NCBI GenBank assembly: GCA_032871835.1
Contig: CM065297.1
Coordinates: forward strand, 90,789,052 to 90,853,051
From: Dipteronia dyeriana
Taxonomy: Eukaryota; Streptophyta; Magnoliopsida; Sapindales; Sapindaceae
Direction: 5' to 3'
DNA: 64,000 nt
The position numbers and the translations under genes are program-made. Under the pieces are notes generated by a model that was given only the letters and a program-made list of their open reading frames with translations, ran no database searches and was not told the origin of the DNA. Below, piece by piece: positions 32,973-43,763 of the stretch; within the stretch, counting starts at the first letter, position 1, and each line of letters begins with the position of its first letter.

Positions 32973-32992
32973 AGCCCCTCCTTCTAGCGCTA
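32973..32992 (-). other. Gypsy-1 primer-binding site, candidate
   Basis: On the minus strand ACTAGCGCTAGAAGGAGGGG follows the LTR end TAACA. GCGCTAGAAGGAGGG-like sequences occur at this place in plant gypsy elements. I cannot assign the tRNA with certainty. Confidence 0.5.
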
Positions 32993-32994
32993 GT

Positions 32995-33738
32995 TGTTAC
33001 GGTGATTTTTAGATCAATCCATCGTCACATAATTATAGCAAAGCAACGGTTAAGCACAAACAAAATAAAATGAGAAAATAAAAAACGTCCTTGGTTGCCA
33101 ATTGCAACAACAGAAATCCATTATATGAAGAATAAAAGATTACACACTCTATCGCTCTTGTTTTTTCGCTAAAATTGCATTCACCCCTTTTGGGTGTTTT
33201 TCTGGGTCTATTTGTACATGCATAAAATCCTAATTCTTGATGTACAAGTAAGGAAAGTTCACGTGATTCAATGAAATTCTAACTTATTGGAGTTGTGTTG
33301 TCTCTTTTCCTTGTTTCACATCGATCGTGTCCTGTATTGAATCCCTTGTTTAATCCACACTTTTATGTTTATAAGGAAGCTTATTTCCTTATCAGAGTGG
33401 GCTTCTAGAAACCTTGTTCAAGTTAAAATCTTCTTTCTACATGTTTGAGTCGTGATTTTATTGAATATGAGTGTTAATCTATGTATCACGCGTCCGTTCG
33501 TTTGTTTTTCCCGATCATCCTTGTTTGCCCCCGATTGGTAGTTCAACCTTACCCTTATCCCGACCATCTTGACAACTAAATCGGGTTTTCAAACCCGATC
33601 ATCTGTGTCATCTGATCAGAGAGGCCGGTCTGGTTCACTTGGCCCCCTTTATGTTGATTTAACTTGATCAGGCCCTGGTGATGTGGAGTTCCTGGTATTT
33701 TGCTGACGTGTTGTGTTACGTAGAATTTTCCAATAACA
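32995..33738 (-). mobile_element. Gypsy-1 5' LTR
   Basis: It matches 19,195-19,995 along its length, begins TGTTACGGTGATTTTTAG and ends CCAATAACA. It lacks about 50 bp present in the other LTR around AAAATAAAAAACGTCC (33,075-33,090), consistent with a small deletion. The gag start lies just beyond its inner edge. Confidence 0.93.
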
Positions 33739-34593
33739 GATCTGGTGTTATTCCACTAAAAATCTGAAACTACACTCTCTCAACTACAGACGCTTTTACA
33801 CAGACTGATACAACTCGGTGTCCATCGATATAGCTACTACATATGGTGTGATCCTCCACAGTAGTTCATAATTAGAGCTGGGTCGTAATATCCGTTATAC
33901 CCCTCTAATTACATATATCCTTCAAGTACTGTTGATTCTCTAATGGACAATAAATCCTATTTCCTCACGGAATTAGAAGAGCGCTCATATTGTCTAGGCT
34001 CCGAATCAACCCTTAAGGGAACTACCATTTACTTCTCATAAGAATGATTTGATTCCTACTATTGTGTACAAACCTTTCCCAATCCCAACATACGGGGTAT
34101 ATTGATCAGGAAATGCATCCTACCTAACCCATGATATATCAAAGACCACGATCTAACCTGAAGGAGTCGATAAGACACTCAGGATTAAGATCACCCACAT
34201 ATAGTCATTGTTAGTTGATATATAAATGGATCTTAGTGTGAGATTCATATAGATCATGGCCCAGTCCTATATGATCACATCATACAAGGTGCCTCCATTC
34301 CCATATCTCATATGAATGATTCAGGATAGAATCACCTTACATTACGGAATGGACCCCGCAGCTATAGATTAACCGTAAATAAAGTACCCAGCTTTATTTG
34401 CTATCTATGAACTCTTTATATTGCATGTCTCTTACTATATCTATCCATATATGACACTCATATATAAAGTTCGAGATTACATCCGGCAATCTAGGATGTT
34501 TATATATGCACACAACAAGAGTGAATTAACTTTTCTTTTATTTATTTCATAAATCCATTTACAAATTACATCTTTAGGGCATAAACCCTAACA
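33739..34593 (-). mobile_element. Copia-1 5' LTR, outer part
   Basis: This is the continuation of 17,805-19,194 across Gypsy-1. Its minus-strand start, TGTTAGGGTTTATGCCCTAA, is followed by sequence related to the partial plus-strand LTR at 62,038 (TGTTAGGGTTTATTCTCTAA). The end is fixed by the CCTTG duplication. Confidence 0.9.
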
Positions 34594-34609
34594 CCTTGTA
34601 GGTATTTCA
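34594..34609 (+). mobile_element. Right tip of the SIRE-like LTR split by Copia-1
   Basis: CCTTGTAGGTATTTCA ends in a TTTCA like the ends of the LTRs at 31,586 and 46,757, and continues the sequence interrupted at 12,521. What follows is a dispersed tandem repeat and not a PBS. Confidence 0.5.
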
Positions 34610-34611
34610 GT

Positions 34612-34960
34612 TGTGTGTTCTCCTGGAAGATTTTAGAGAGACTTGTCTGTCTTGGAGGGTCTCTCTCAATATACAAAGGGGTTTGGATCTTCCATGTGTG
34701 ATCAACCTTAAGGGAATTTTATGGGATGCTGCAAGTTGTCTCTCTTGACTCTAAGGTAACATGAGTGTTGTGTGTTTTCTCTCTGAAGAGTTCGGCAAGA
34801 CTTGTCCATCATGAAGGGACCCTCTTCATACACATGGAGTTTGGTCCTTCTTTGGGTGATCAACCTCAAAGGAATTTTATGAGATGCTGGGAGTTTCTCT
34901 CTTGAGTCGGAGTAACATAAGTGTCTCATGTTTGCATCCTCTATGAGACTTTATGGCGTA
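34612..34960 (+). repeat. Tandem pair of a dispersed repeat of about 157 bp
   Basis: Two imperfect copies start at about 34,612 and 34,769 (TGTGTGTT(C/T)TCTC). Each contains GGCAAGACTTGTCC-like, TACACATGGAGTTTGG-like, GGGTGATCAACCT-like and TTTTATGAGATGCTG-like blocks. A single copy lies at 10,880-11,030 and an inverted pair at 49,040-49,330. No coding potential. Confidence 0.75.
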
Positions 34961-35099
34961 ACGATAAATCCAAACTAACAAAAACATTCTCTTGAAGATT
35001 CACACCATATGGTAATTCTTCCTAGAGAAACCATTAAGCATGGTCACCATGTCATGAGAAATCATTCAACGTGGTAAGTGTTTCAAATTTTATTTACAT

Positions 35100-36423
35100 A
35101 GGCATTTCTTTTTGTGATTTTGGGCTAAGAATTTTTTGCGCTAATGGTCGTTGTAATAGCCTTTTCTTGATTGTTTATACTACTAGAGCGTTACACCCAA
35201 TGATTTTTCATTTGAAAGCATTTGGCCTGACACTTTCGGCTTTGGGATAGTTTTTTTTTTTGGCATTTGTTCTAAGATCATTTTCTGTTGGTGGTATCGT
35301 CAATAGCGTTTTCTCTGAGGTGATCTTTCTTATGAGCTTTTCTCCGAGTAACTTATCATCTAGGAGCGTTCTTTTAGTGGTCATTCCAATAGTGTTTTTC
35401 CTCTAGTGGTTTATTGTCTAAGAGCTTTTATACCTCAAAGTTGCTTCACTTCTATTGGCAATCTTTGCTTCACGAGTATTTCTCTTAGCGGTCGCTCAAT
35501 AAGTGTCTCTCATGGTGATTTATCCTCTAGGAACATTTAACTATTGTTGTTATTTTTTATGAAGCTTTCCTTCTAGTGATTTATTTTTTAGGGGCTTTTC
35601 ATCTGATACTTTTAGCTTCAAGAGTATTTCATCTGGTTGTTGCTCAAGGAGTATTTTCTCAGTGCGGTTTATCCTCTTAAAGCATTTCATCTTCACAATT
35701 ACTTTTGAGGAAATTTTCTTCTGGTGATTTGTCCTCCTAAAGCTTTTCACCTGGTTTGTTATCATCTAGTAACTTCTATCCTTCTTAATAGTTTTCACAA
35801 TGACCTTTCCTAGAACTAGATCTATCAACTCAAAGCTTAAGCACATGGATTAGTTGCTTATTTTGCAAATATAATCAGTCAAATAGAAAGGATGGTTACC
35901 TCAATTTGTAAAAAAAAAAAAAACAATGGAAAAGAAGACATAAGATACGTATAGATCAACAATTGCTTAATTGCTCAAATAATGGCGGAATAACTTCATT
36001 TTTGTTAAATCATTTTCGATCTTAGATATCTCTACAAAATGCAACTCCAACATCAAACAAATTTGTAGCCATAACACATAAATGGAAAATTAATATTCTA
36101 ACAAATTTAGGTTTATTGAATTCATAAAATATTGGTGAAATTTGTAGTCTAGTAGACTATTCATATGAAAATTAATAAAACAAAGCAAGATGTCACCACA
36201 TGATAACTTTCTATTATGATCCACCAAAGGTCAAACATATACCTACTGGTTGTATTGCCACCCAAAAAACACCGGGCGCACATGGCTTTTGGTGACTTGT
36301 TTGTCACCTGATGGTGGCTGTTGCTAGGTTCTCATGATGGTGGGTGAGCAACTATCAGTGTTGCGTTTTGATCTAATGGCTCCTATAGAGCATGGTTCTT
36401 TGGCTGACCCAAGAACATGGTCA
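35100..36423 (+). repeat. First copy of a tandem unit of about 1.2 kb
   Basis: The left part is a degenerate minisatellite of AGTGGTTTATTGTCTAGGAGC-type words. The right part (from about 35,815, AGATCTATCAACTCAAAG) is unique-looking and ends in AACACCGGGCGCACATGG. It aligns along its length with 46,763-47,660. Copia-2 lies between the two copies. It could be a satellite unit or an old LTR pair. No coding potential. Confidence 0.7.
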
Positions 36424-36428
36424 TCATT

Positions 36429-37798
36429 TTTAATTTCCTCATTTTTAATTGGCTTATTTTGTTGACAATCAAAAATTGGGGTTTAAATATGTAAGGGTAG
36501 ACTACGCCAACCTCATTCATGATCAAGCTCAAAGAACCTCTAAGGTAAATTACTTGTGCTTTACCTTCCTTGAAGAGATTTAGTTGCACACACACAATTC
36601 ATTTGTTTTATCATTTGTGTACTTCCTTTAGGTACTCATGTTCTATCTCTTTCTTGCATGCTTATATCGTTTGCATTTTGATTGATTTTTCTAAAGATAA
36701 GGGTTTCAAAGTTGGCATGCAAACCGTTGTTAATTATCATTGCAGTATAAACAACGGTCTCTCATCAGTCGTCAATCGTTATGGTGCCACTGTGAGACCG
36801 TTGTGATAATTCACAGTGGTGGCTTCACAATGGCTCATCGTTGTGACTCTTACAGTGCTAGCCATAGTGGTCGACCACTGATTTGCTAAAAAAAGTGCTT
36901 TTTTGACATGACTTGAAATATATATGCTCTCTTCTTTCTTATTTCGTTTTGTGAGTCCAAGATGCCATTTTTGAGAGACCAAGCTTTCCTAGAGAAAGAA
37001 AGACTCTCAAACACTCACCTTTACTCAACCAAACTCCATTTCATGATCATCTAGCATCATTCTTGCATCTTCAAGCATGAGACTTCGTCTTTTATTTGAC
37101 TAGGTAATTTCTACATGCCCTAGAATTTCATGTTTCATTCTTATATCATGTTTACCTAGGAGTAGCGTTTATTGTTCAATGAATGCATGTCTTTGTATTT
37201 AAATGCATTTATAACTTGCTTGGATTTTTGATTGTTGGTTGAGACTTTGTGTTTATTGATAGCTAGAATTTATAACCATTTTGCCCTTTCTAGCTAAATC
37301 TGTTTGCATTTGTATTTAGATAATTGATATCTAGGATTTGTATTCTTTGTCATCTTTAAATCCTTAGATAAACTTAAATGCGTTCACCAAGCATTTTTGC
37401 ATCTAGAATATTTCCATATATTCACTTAGGTTGCTTATGTCTTCTTTGATTGTTAAACATTGTGACTAAATGGTTTAGTCCACAAGCTTGTTGGTCCAAG
37501 ATCACTATTATAGGCCCGTTGGGTAGAGTGAAAAGGTTGGTAACCGTGGATGATGTGACGGGAGGTCAGTCTCGATTGTAAACTTTCATTCAAGCCGTGG
37601 ATTTTATGGATTGTATGTGACTAAGTGGTTAGCTCGTGAGTTTTGCCCAGTTGGAGGGTTTCTCACGTAAAACAAATACTTGTGTTTTTATTGTTCTATG
37701 CTTAATATTTCATTAACATTTGAGAAATTGGTAATCAATCGAATTAAAACATATTCACGCCCTCTATGTATTCAGACATACACTTTCAGGGAATTTTA
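36429..37798 (+). mobile_element. Copia-2 5' LTR
   Basis: The left end reads TTTAATTTCC against TGTAAGTTCC in the other LTR, so the terminal TG has mutated to TT. The right end TTTTA against TTTCA shows the CA has mutated to TA. Internally it has CCACTGTGA/CACAGTGG-type palindromic words (36,725-36,870). Confidence 0.92.
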
Positions 37799-37800
37799 AT

Positions 37801-37811
37801 TGGTATCAGTG
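37801..37811 (+). other. Copia-2 primer-binding site
   Basis: TGGTATCAGTG lies two bases after the 5' LTR. It differs from the canonical initiator-Met PBS TGGTATCAGAG at one base. Confidence 0.9.
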
Positions 37812-37923
37812 CCGGTGTTTAGACATACTTAAATGATATGTGCTTTGTGTGTGTTTTGCTTGTTGCATTTTGCATTTATTTTGTTGCATTACAGTTGCAT
37901 TTCAGTCATTACCCTCAAACAAC

Positions 37924-38955
37924 ATGAGCATAAATAGAGGTAGACATGAGGGAGCCTCAAGCACAAGACCCCCTCTGTTCAATGGGGTGAATTATGATTC
38001 ATGGAAGGGCAAGATGGAGTCCTATCTTTGCCAAATAGTTTATCATGCTTGGATGACAGTTGAAGATGGCTACACTTTTTTAAAGATGACCAATCATGAA
38101 GGAGATGAAGTTCTCAAGCCCAAGTCTCAATGGAGCACACAAGAGTTAGAAGCATCCAAGTGGAACAATAAGGCAATGCATGTCATCCTTTGTGTCATGG
38201 ATGACAATCAGTATAAGTTAATCCAAACCACTAGGAATGCAAAAAAGGCTTGGGAGATTTTACAAATGGCTCATGAAAGAGCCAAAGTAGTTAAGGAATC
38301 CAAACTTCAAGTCCATTTAATGCAATTTGAGACTATAATGATGGAGGATCATGAATGTTTCAACGAATTTCAAGTGAAGTTGATGGACATAGTCAACCAA
38401 AGCCATTAACTTGGTGACCCCTAGTCGGATAGAAGAATCAAGCAAAAGATTATAGGGTCGCTTCCGTCAAGATTTGAATCAAAGGCGACGGCACTTAAAG
38501 AGAACATTGACTACAAGACTATGAAGCCTAGTGGGGTCATTGGAAGACTTCTAGCTTATGATTCTAGGTGGACTTCTACACCTATACCTCTGAAGAAGTA
38601 AAAAGGTATTGCATTGAAGACCTCCAAAGTAGAATATGAGAAAGAAGACTCGGATGAGGATATGGCCCTCACGGTTAGAAGATACAAGAAATTCAAGAAG
38701 TTTGAGAAGAAAAGATTTGGGTACAAGGAAAAGGAAATGAAGAAGAAGACTCATTTCAAGAAGGCAAAAAAACCACAAGAGAATCACCCCAAGAAGAGCA
38801 TTCAATGCTATGAATGTAGTGGCTTTGCTCACATTGCTCTAGAGTGTGCCGATTTGAAGAAGAAGAATAAAGGAAAGGCCATGGCGGCCACTTGGAGTGA
38901 TATTGAAGACTTCGAGGAGGAAGAAAATCTTCAGATGATGAAGATCGAGTTGTAA
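37924..38955 (+). pseudogene. Copia-2 gag with zinc knuckle
   Basis: I chose the ATG at 37,924 (MSINRGRHEGASSTRPPLFN), which gives the conserved RPPLFNGVNYDSWKGKMESY gag start. The domain runs through VMDDNQYKLIQTTRNAKKAW. A stop at 38,409 and another near 38,600 break it. The last frame has a basic region and the knuckle CYECSGFAHIALEC (C-x2-C-x4-H-x4-C). Gag forms the particle and binds RNA. Confidence 0.9.
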
Positions 38956-39074
38956 ACGTCATTGCCTTCTCATCATCTCACAATGGCAAGGAATTTATAA
39001 GTGACAAAGAAGAAGTAGATGACTTAAGTGATGAGAGTACCTCATCTAAGTCCAAGTCTAAAATTGATGAGGAT

Positions 39075-39600
39075 ATGGACTATGTAGACTTCATGAAGTT
39101 CTTTGAGAGTACTAGATTGAAGAAGAAAAGGGAGATTCAAAAGTTGAAAAAGGAGAATCTTGATTTGACTTACAAGGTAACTCAATTGAGTGACAAAGTG
39201 AAGAATGGAAGAGAATTAGAAGAAAATTTGAAGTTGGAGCTTGTCATTGCTAAGAAATGTGAAGAAATCTTAAAGGAGGAGCTTAGAGAGGTAAAAGAGT
39301 TCATTACCAAGAAGACTTCCGAAACCGAGAAACAAGACAAAATGTTATCAAGTGGGAAGAACCATAGTGATAAGAAAGGCTTAGGATATGTGGAAGGCAT
39401 GGACACCACTTCCTATAAGAAGACTAATTTTGTCAAGAGTCAATAGTCAAGAGGTTAAAGAAGTTCAAGTCCTACAACAACCAACAAGAAAGGTTGAAGT
39501 AGGAGAATCCTCAAAACAAGCTCAAGTCAAGGTGCCATCGAAAGCTCAAGCTCAAGCCAAAGCTCAAGCATAACAAGCTAGAGTTCATAAAACAAGGCCT
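39075..39600 (+). pseudogene. Copia-2 gag coiled-coil extension
   Basis: The segment encodes a long charged helix (KKKREIQKLKKENLDLTYKV, then NLKLELVIAKKCEEILKEEL). It ends with KMLSSGKNHSDKKGLGYVEG, the K-x-x-G-L-G-Y motif that follows the coiled coil in SIRE-type gag. A stop at 39,446 follows, then an Ala-Gln-Lys repeat (KAQAQAKAQA) from AGCTCA hexamers. Confidence 0.8.
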
Positions 39601-39734
39601 CAACCTCTAAGGACCCCCAAACTCAACAAAGGACCTTTTCTGCTCAATCAAGAGGTGATGCAATCTCGGCTCAACCACAAAGGAGAGATTTTGCTCAATA
39701 TCAAAGGACAACTCAAAAGAGAAGGAAATCTTCC

Positions 39735-40560
39735 ATGTTGGCTCAAGGCTATGAAATGAATTTTTACTTTACTCATATTTATCATTATTGTGGTGTTGAA
39801 TACCGCATAAAGCCGAACTGGTTTAAGCATATTAATTTGTGTAGAATTGAAAATATGATTGAGAAAAATATGCTTAGAATAGCCAAAATGCATGCACCTA
39901 GGAATTTTAGAGTCAATGAACCCAAGGCTCCTAGAAATGAAAATGTTACTACCATGTGGACTAGAAAAGATGAGTATTTTTGCTATGTGTCTCAAATAGC
40001 CTTGAAGGCCAAAGCCTCTAACACTTGGTATCTTGATAGTGGGTGTTCTAGACACATGACCAGAAACAAGAGTTTCTTTGAGACTCTTGTAATGAAGGAT
40101 GGTGGATTTGTCATCTTTGTTGATGGTTCACGAAAGAAGTTTATAAGGAAAGGAAACATATCCATTCCCGGTTTGACTTTCTTACCCAATGCCTTTTATG
40201 TAGATGGTTTGCAAGTCAATCTTATTATTATATCACATTTAAGTGTTGAAGGGCTCTCAGATATGTTTGGAAAAATTGATTTCTTTATTCTAAAAGAAGA
40301 TGGGCAAGTCTTATTGAAAGGCAAGAGATCAAATGGCAATTTTTATAGTCTTGATTCCAATGATATCTCTTGTAACTTGTCTAGTTGCGATCAAGTCGAA
40401 TTGTGGCATTAAAGGCTTGGCCACTTGAATTTTATAGACTTGAAAATCCTTGAGAGGTTGAATGTTGTGAGAGGCCTTCCCAAGTTTGGGAAGATGATTG
40501 AGGGAGTTTATGGAACTTGTCAACAAGGAAAGGAAAGTAAAAGTATGCCTTAAAAAAAGT
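39735..40560 (+). pseudogene. Copia-2 second zinc motif, protease and integrase N-terminus
   Basis: The reading frame contains a degenerate knuckle (HIYHYCGVEYRIKPNWFK) and the protease active-site segment NTWYLDSGCSRHMTRNKSFF with an intact D-S-G. It ends at QVELWH and a stop at 40,410. The following RLGHLNFIDLKILERLNVV, in the same series, is the GAG-pre-integrase H-x-R-x-G-H block. It then reads TCQQGKESKS for the finger. Confidence 0.88.
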
Positions 40561-41544
40561 AAGTAGCTCACCACCAATGAGCCATTAGAGCTTCTTCATA
40601 TGGTCCTTAAGGGTCCCATGTAAACCGAGAGTCTCGGTGACAAAAGATACATTTTTGTATGTGTTGATGATTTTTCTAGATTTACTTGGACTTATTTTTT
40701 TAGAGAAAATTTTAAAACTTTTGAAAAATTCAAAATACTTTGCACTTAAATTCAAGATGTGAATAATTCTCATATTAAAAGCATTAAAAGAGTTAGGAGT
40801 GACCATGGGAGGAAATTTGAAAATGTATGTTTTGAAAACTTTTGTAATAGCCTTGGCATCTCCCATGAATCCTCGGCTCCTCGAACTCCTTAACAAAATG
40901 GGGTAGTAGAGAGGAAGAATAGGGTTCTTCAAGAGATGAACCGTGTGATGTTACTTAGCAACAATGTGCCTATTAATCTTTGGGTTGAGGTCATCAATAC
41001 GGCTTGTTATATAGGAATTAGAGTTTTTCTAAGGCTCGACACTAGGCTAACCTCCTATGAATTGTGGAAGGATAGAAAGCTAAATGTTAGCTACTTCAAC
41101 TCATTTGGAAGCAAATGCTACATACTCAATGACCGAGATCAACTTGGAAAATTTGATGCCAAGAGTGACGAGGAAATTTTCATTGGCTATGGATTTTTCA
41201 ATTTAAAGACTCGAAGTGTCATGGAATCATCAAATGTTTTCATAGATGATTGTAGGCCTAAGACTAGTAATCATGATGAGGAGATTGTTTTGATTAGTGA
41301 TTCTTACTTAGAGAACAATTGTGACACTTCAAGTGGTGTGAAGTCATACCTTGATGAAGAGGTCATTCAACCTCTTGATAGAGGTCCTTTCTTGGACTCT
41401 AAGAAACCCGCTCTCTGGGTAAGGCATCTCCATAACAAGAATGACATTCTTGGAGATGTGAATGAGGGTGTTAGGACTAGATGTCAATTAGCTATTCTTG
41501 TTACACATCTCAAATTAAACCCAAAAAGGTTGATGAAGCCTTGA
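40561..41544 (+). pseudogene. Copia-2 integrase core and C-terminus
   Basis: Recognisable blocks are YIFVCVDDFSRFTWTYFFRE, RVRSDHGRKFEN with the second catalytic Asp, SSAPRTP and QNGVVERKNRVLQEMNRVML with the Glu. The C-terminal block RKLNVSYFNSFGSKCYILND, then EEIFIGYGFFNLKTRSV, is the copia integrase tail. At least three stops lie between 40,560 and 40,900. Confidence 0.88.
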
Positions 41545-42256
41545 GTGATGAGTTTTAGGTTCTTGCTATGTAAGAAGAGCTAAACCATTTTGAAAGAAAT
41601 GAGGTTTAGACTCTAGCTCCTAGACATAAAAACACCAATATCATTGGCACCAAATGTGATTATAGGAACAAGTTTGATGAGGATGGCAACATTGTGCAAA
41701 ATAAGGCTAGACTTATAGCACAAGGATACTCTCATATTGAAGGGGTCGATTATGAGGAGACATTTTCTCCGGTTTCTCGTCTTGAGTCTATAAGGCTTCT
41801 CTTGTCCATATCTTATGTGCACAAGTTTAAATTACATCAAATGGATATTAAGAGTGTCTTCCTCAATGGATTCTTGCAAGAGGAAGTGTTTGTTAAGCAA
41901 CATAAAGGATTTGTGGATCCACACCACCCCAATCATGTCTAAGCCTTGAGAAGGTTTTATATGGATTGAAACAAGAACCGAGAGCTTGGTATGAGCGCCT
42001 CACCCTTTATCTTGTTGACAATGGCTACTCTAGAGGTAGTGTTGACAAGACTTTATATATCAATGGAAATAAAGATGAGATTTTCATAACTCAAATCTAT
42101 GTTGATGACATTGTATTTGGCTCCACCAACAAAGTTAAAATCCAACAATTTGTTGATGTTATGTCTTATGAATTTGAGATGAGTCCTGTTGGGGAGCTCA
42201 ATTACTTTCTAGGTTTGCAAATTAAGCAATTGAATGATGGGATCTTCATATCCTAA
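41545..42256 (+). pseudogene. Copia-2 reverse transcriptase
   Basis: The region shows KARLIAQGYSHIEGVDYEET, FSPVSRLESIRLLLSISYVH, HQMDIKSVFLNGFLQEEVFV and, after a stop at 41,940, KQEPRAWYERLTLYLVDNGY and the catalytic YVDDIVFGST. It ends with the LNYFLGLQIKQLNDGIFIS block. The first part (41,545-41,690) is in broken frames. Confidence 0.9.
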
Positions 42257-42277
42257 TCTAAGCATGCCAAGAACCTA

Positions 42278-43030
42278 ATGAAGAAATTTGACCTTAAGAA
42301 TGCCAAACATTGTGACACACCCATGAATACCACATTGAAACTTAGTAAGGATGCTAGTAGGAAATGTGTGGATCAAAGCATATATCATGGCATGATTGGT
42401 AGCTTGCTGTACTTGACTGTAAGTAGGCCCGATATAGCATTTAGTGTGGGTGTTTGTGCTAGGTACCAATCAGATCCCATGGAATCTCGTCTTTCCTCTA
42501 TGAAGAGAATCATTCGATATATGAATGAGACATCCAACTATAGGATATGGTACTCTTTTGACACTAATACTAGCTTAGTTGACTTTAGTGATGCAGATTG
42601 GGTAGGAAATTGTAGTGATAGGAAGAGTACATCTGGTCAGTTGCTTCTTCCTGAGGAATAACTTAGTGTCTTAGTTATGCAAGAAGTAAAACTCCATTTT
42701 CTTATCCACAACTGAGGCCAAGTACATAGTAGTCGGGAGTGCTTGCACACAGCCTTTATGGATGAAGCAACTGCTTGTAGACTACGGCTTCAATCAAGGT
42801 ACTCTAACCCTCTATTGTGATAACATGAGTGCTATTAACATTTCAAAAAATCTTGTTCAGCACACTAGAACCAAGCATATAGACATTATACATCACTTCA
42901 TTGGAGAGCGAGTTGAAAGCAAATGCATTGCACTTGAACATGTTGGCACAAATGATCAATAAGTGGATTTGTTCACTAAGCTCTTAGATTCAACTTGGTT
43001 TAAATCACATAGTAGGTCTATTGGGATTTG
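42278..43030 (+). pseudogene. Copia-2 RNase H
   Basis: It starts at LMKKFDLKNAKHCDTPMNTT and continues with YHGMIGSLLYLTVSRPDIAF and FSDADWVGNCSDRKSTSGQL, where D-A-D-W holds a catalytic Asp. After a frame break it continues with QGTLTLYCDNMSAINISKNL and HTRTKHIDIIHHFIGERVES. It ends near LFTKLLDS. Two frame breaks occur (42,660-42,760 and 42,960). Confidence 0.9.
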
Positions 43031-43763
43031 TCATATGTCTTGATGAGTTTTGGTGATTAACCCTATATGGGGAGCTCAAGCAAAGAGAGTGGCCTTGCAT
43101 TGAAATAAGCAAAATTTTGTTCAATTGTATGCTCTTTGATTAATTGTTTGAGTATCTTGGTTGCACTGATATGATTATGTGAATTTTTCTTTAATAAGTG
43201 TGCATTTGCTTTGTTTGCAATCCTTGTTTCATTTATGTTCAATCATGCATTTTTGGATTAGGAAAGTTGATTGGGAAGTATATTTGATTGACCCATAATT
43301 TATCTCCATGCTATGAGAACTTGATTGTGACATGCTTAAAAATTATGCATGAGTTATGTGTGTGAATCTGTGCAGGGAAGCAATTGATAAGGCTAAACCC
43401 AATAAAGACCTTGTATCCATTCAATAAATAAAGATGTATTATCCAATTTAGTCTTGTCTCTCTTCTTATTGGTTAAACAAGGTAACAACCAATAAGGATT
43501 TCATATCCATTCATTCATTAAAGATTTTATATCCATGTCTTGGTTGACCATTAAGGAATGAAAAAAAATTTGTGTGTGTGAAAAGTTTCTAAAAGCTATA
43601 TCTTGTTTTCCAATGACAAAATGGTACAAATTGGTTTGACTTCTTTTAGAAACTCTTTTGATATTTGCTTTGCCAAATGCCATAACTTGAACTTTGATAT
43701 TGCATGTCTTCCATTCAAAGCAATATTCTCACACATCTTTCTAAATTCAAACTTCTTTGCTTC
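43031..43763 (+). other. Copia-2 3' region before the CACTA insertion
   Basis: SIRE-type elements carry an extra 3' region, sometimes with an env-like ORF. Here I see no open frame that resembles one. The stretch has no other clear feature. Confidence 0.5.

Larger units (their letters stand above)
19195..33738 (-). mobile_element. Gypsy-1: Tat-lineage Ty3/gypsy retrotransposon, minus strand
   Basis: LTRs of 801 bp (19,195-19,995, 3') and 744 bp (32,995-33,738, 5') both run TGTT...TAACA. Coding on the minus strand runs gag, protease, RT, RNase H, a second archaeal-type RNase H and integrase, and an antisense gene lies between pol and the 3' LTR. The second RNase H and antisense ORF place it in the Tat/Retand group. 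Flanks ACTCT and GATCT agree at only 3 of 5 bases, so the duplication has decayed or is off by a base. It inserted into the 5' LTR of Copia-1 and is itself interrupted by a solo LTR at 29,342-31,586. Numerous stops make it inactive. Confidence 0.92.
12522..34593 (-). mobile_element. Copia-1: Ty1/copia retrotransposon, minus strand, hosting nested insertions
   Basis: The element is bounded by a perfect 5-bp duplication CCTTG (12,517-12,521 and 34,594-34,598). Read on the minus strand it runs 5' LTR (34,593-33,739 and 19,194-17,805, split by Gypsy-1), PBS (about 17,803-17,792), a long leader, gag, protease, integrase, reverse transcriptase and a truncated 3' LTR. Order PR-INT-RT defines Ty1/copia. 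Many stops and frameshifts make it inactive. Without the nested 14.5-kb insertion it is about 7.5 kb. It inserted into an older SIRE-like LTR. I cannot place its lineage firmly; RT motifs and LTR length are compatible with the Angela/Tork group. Confidence 0.92.

Noticed and set aside
19190..33743. Clean 5-bp target duplication for Gypsy-1
   Set aside because: The flanks read ACTCT and GATCT, three of five bases equal, so I do not claim a perfect duplication.
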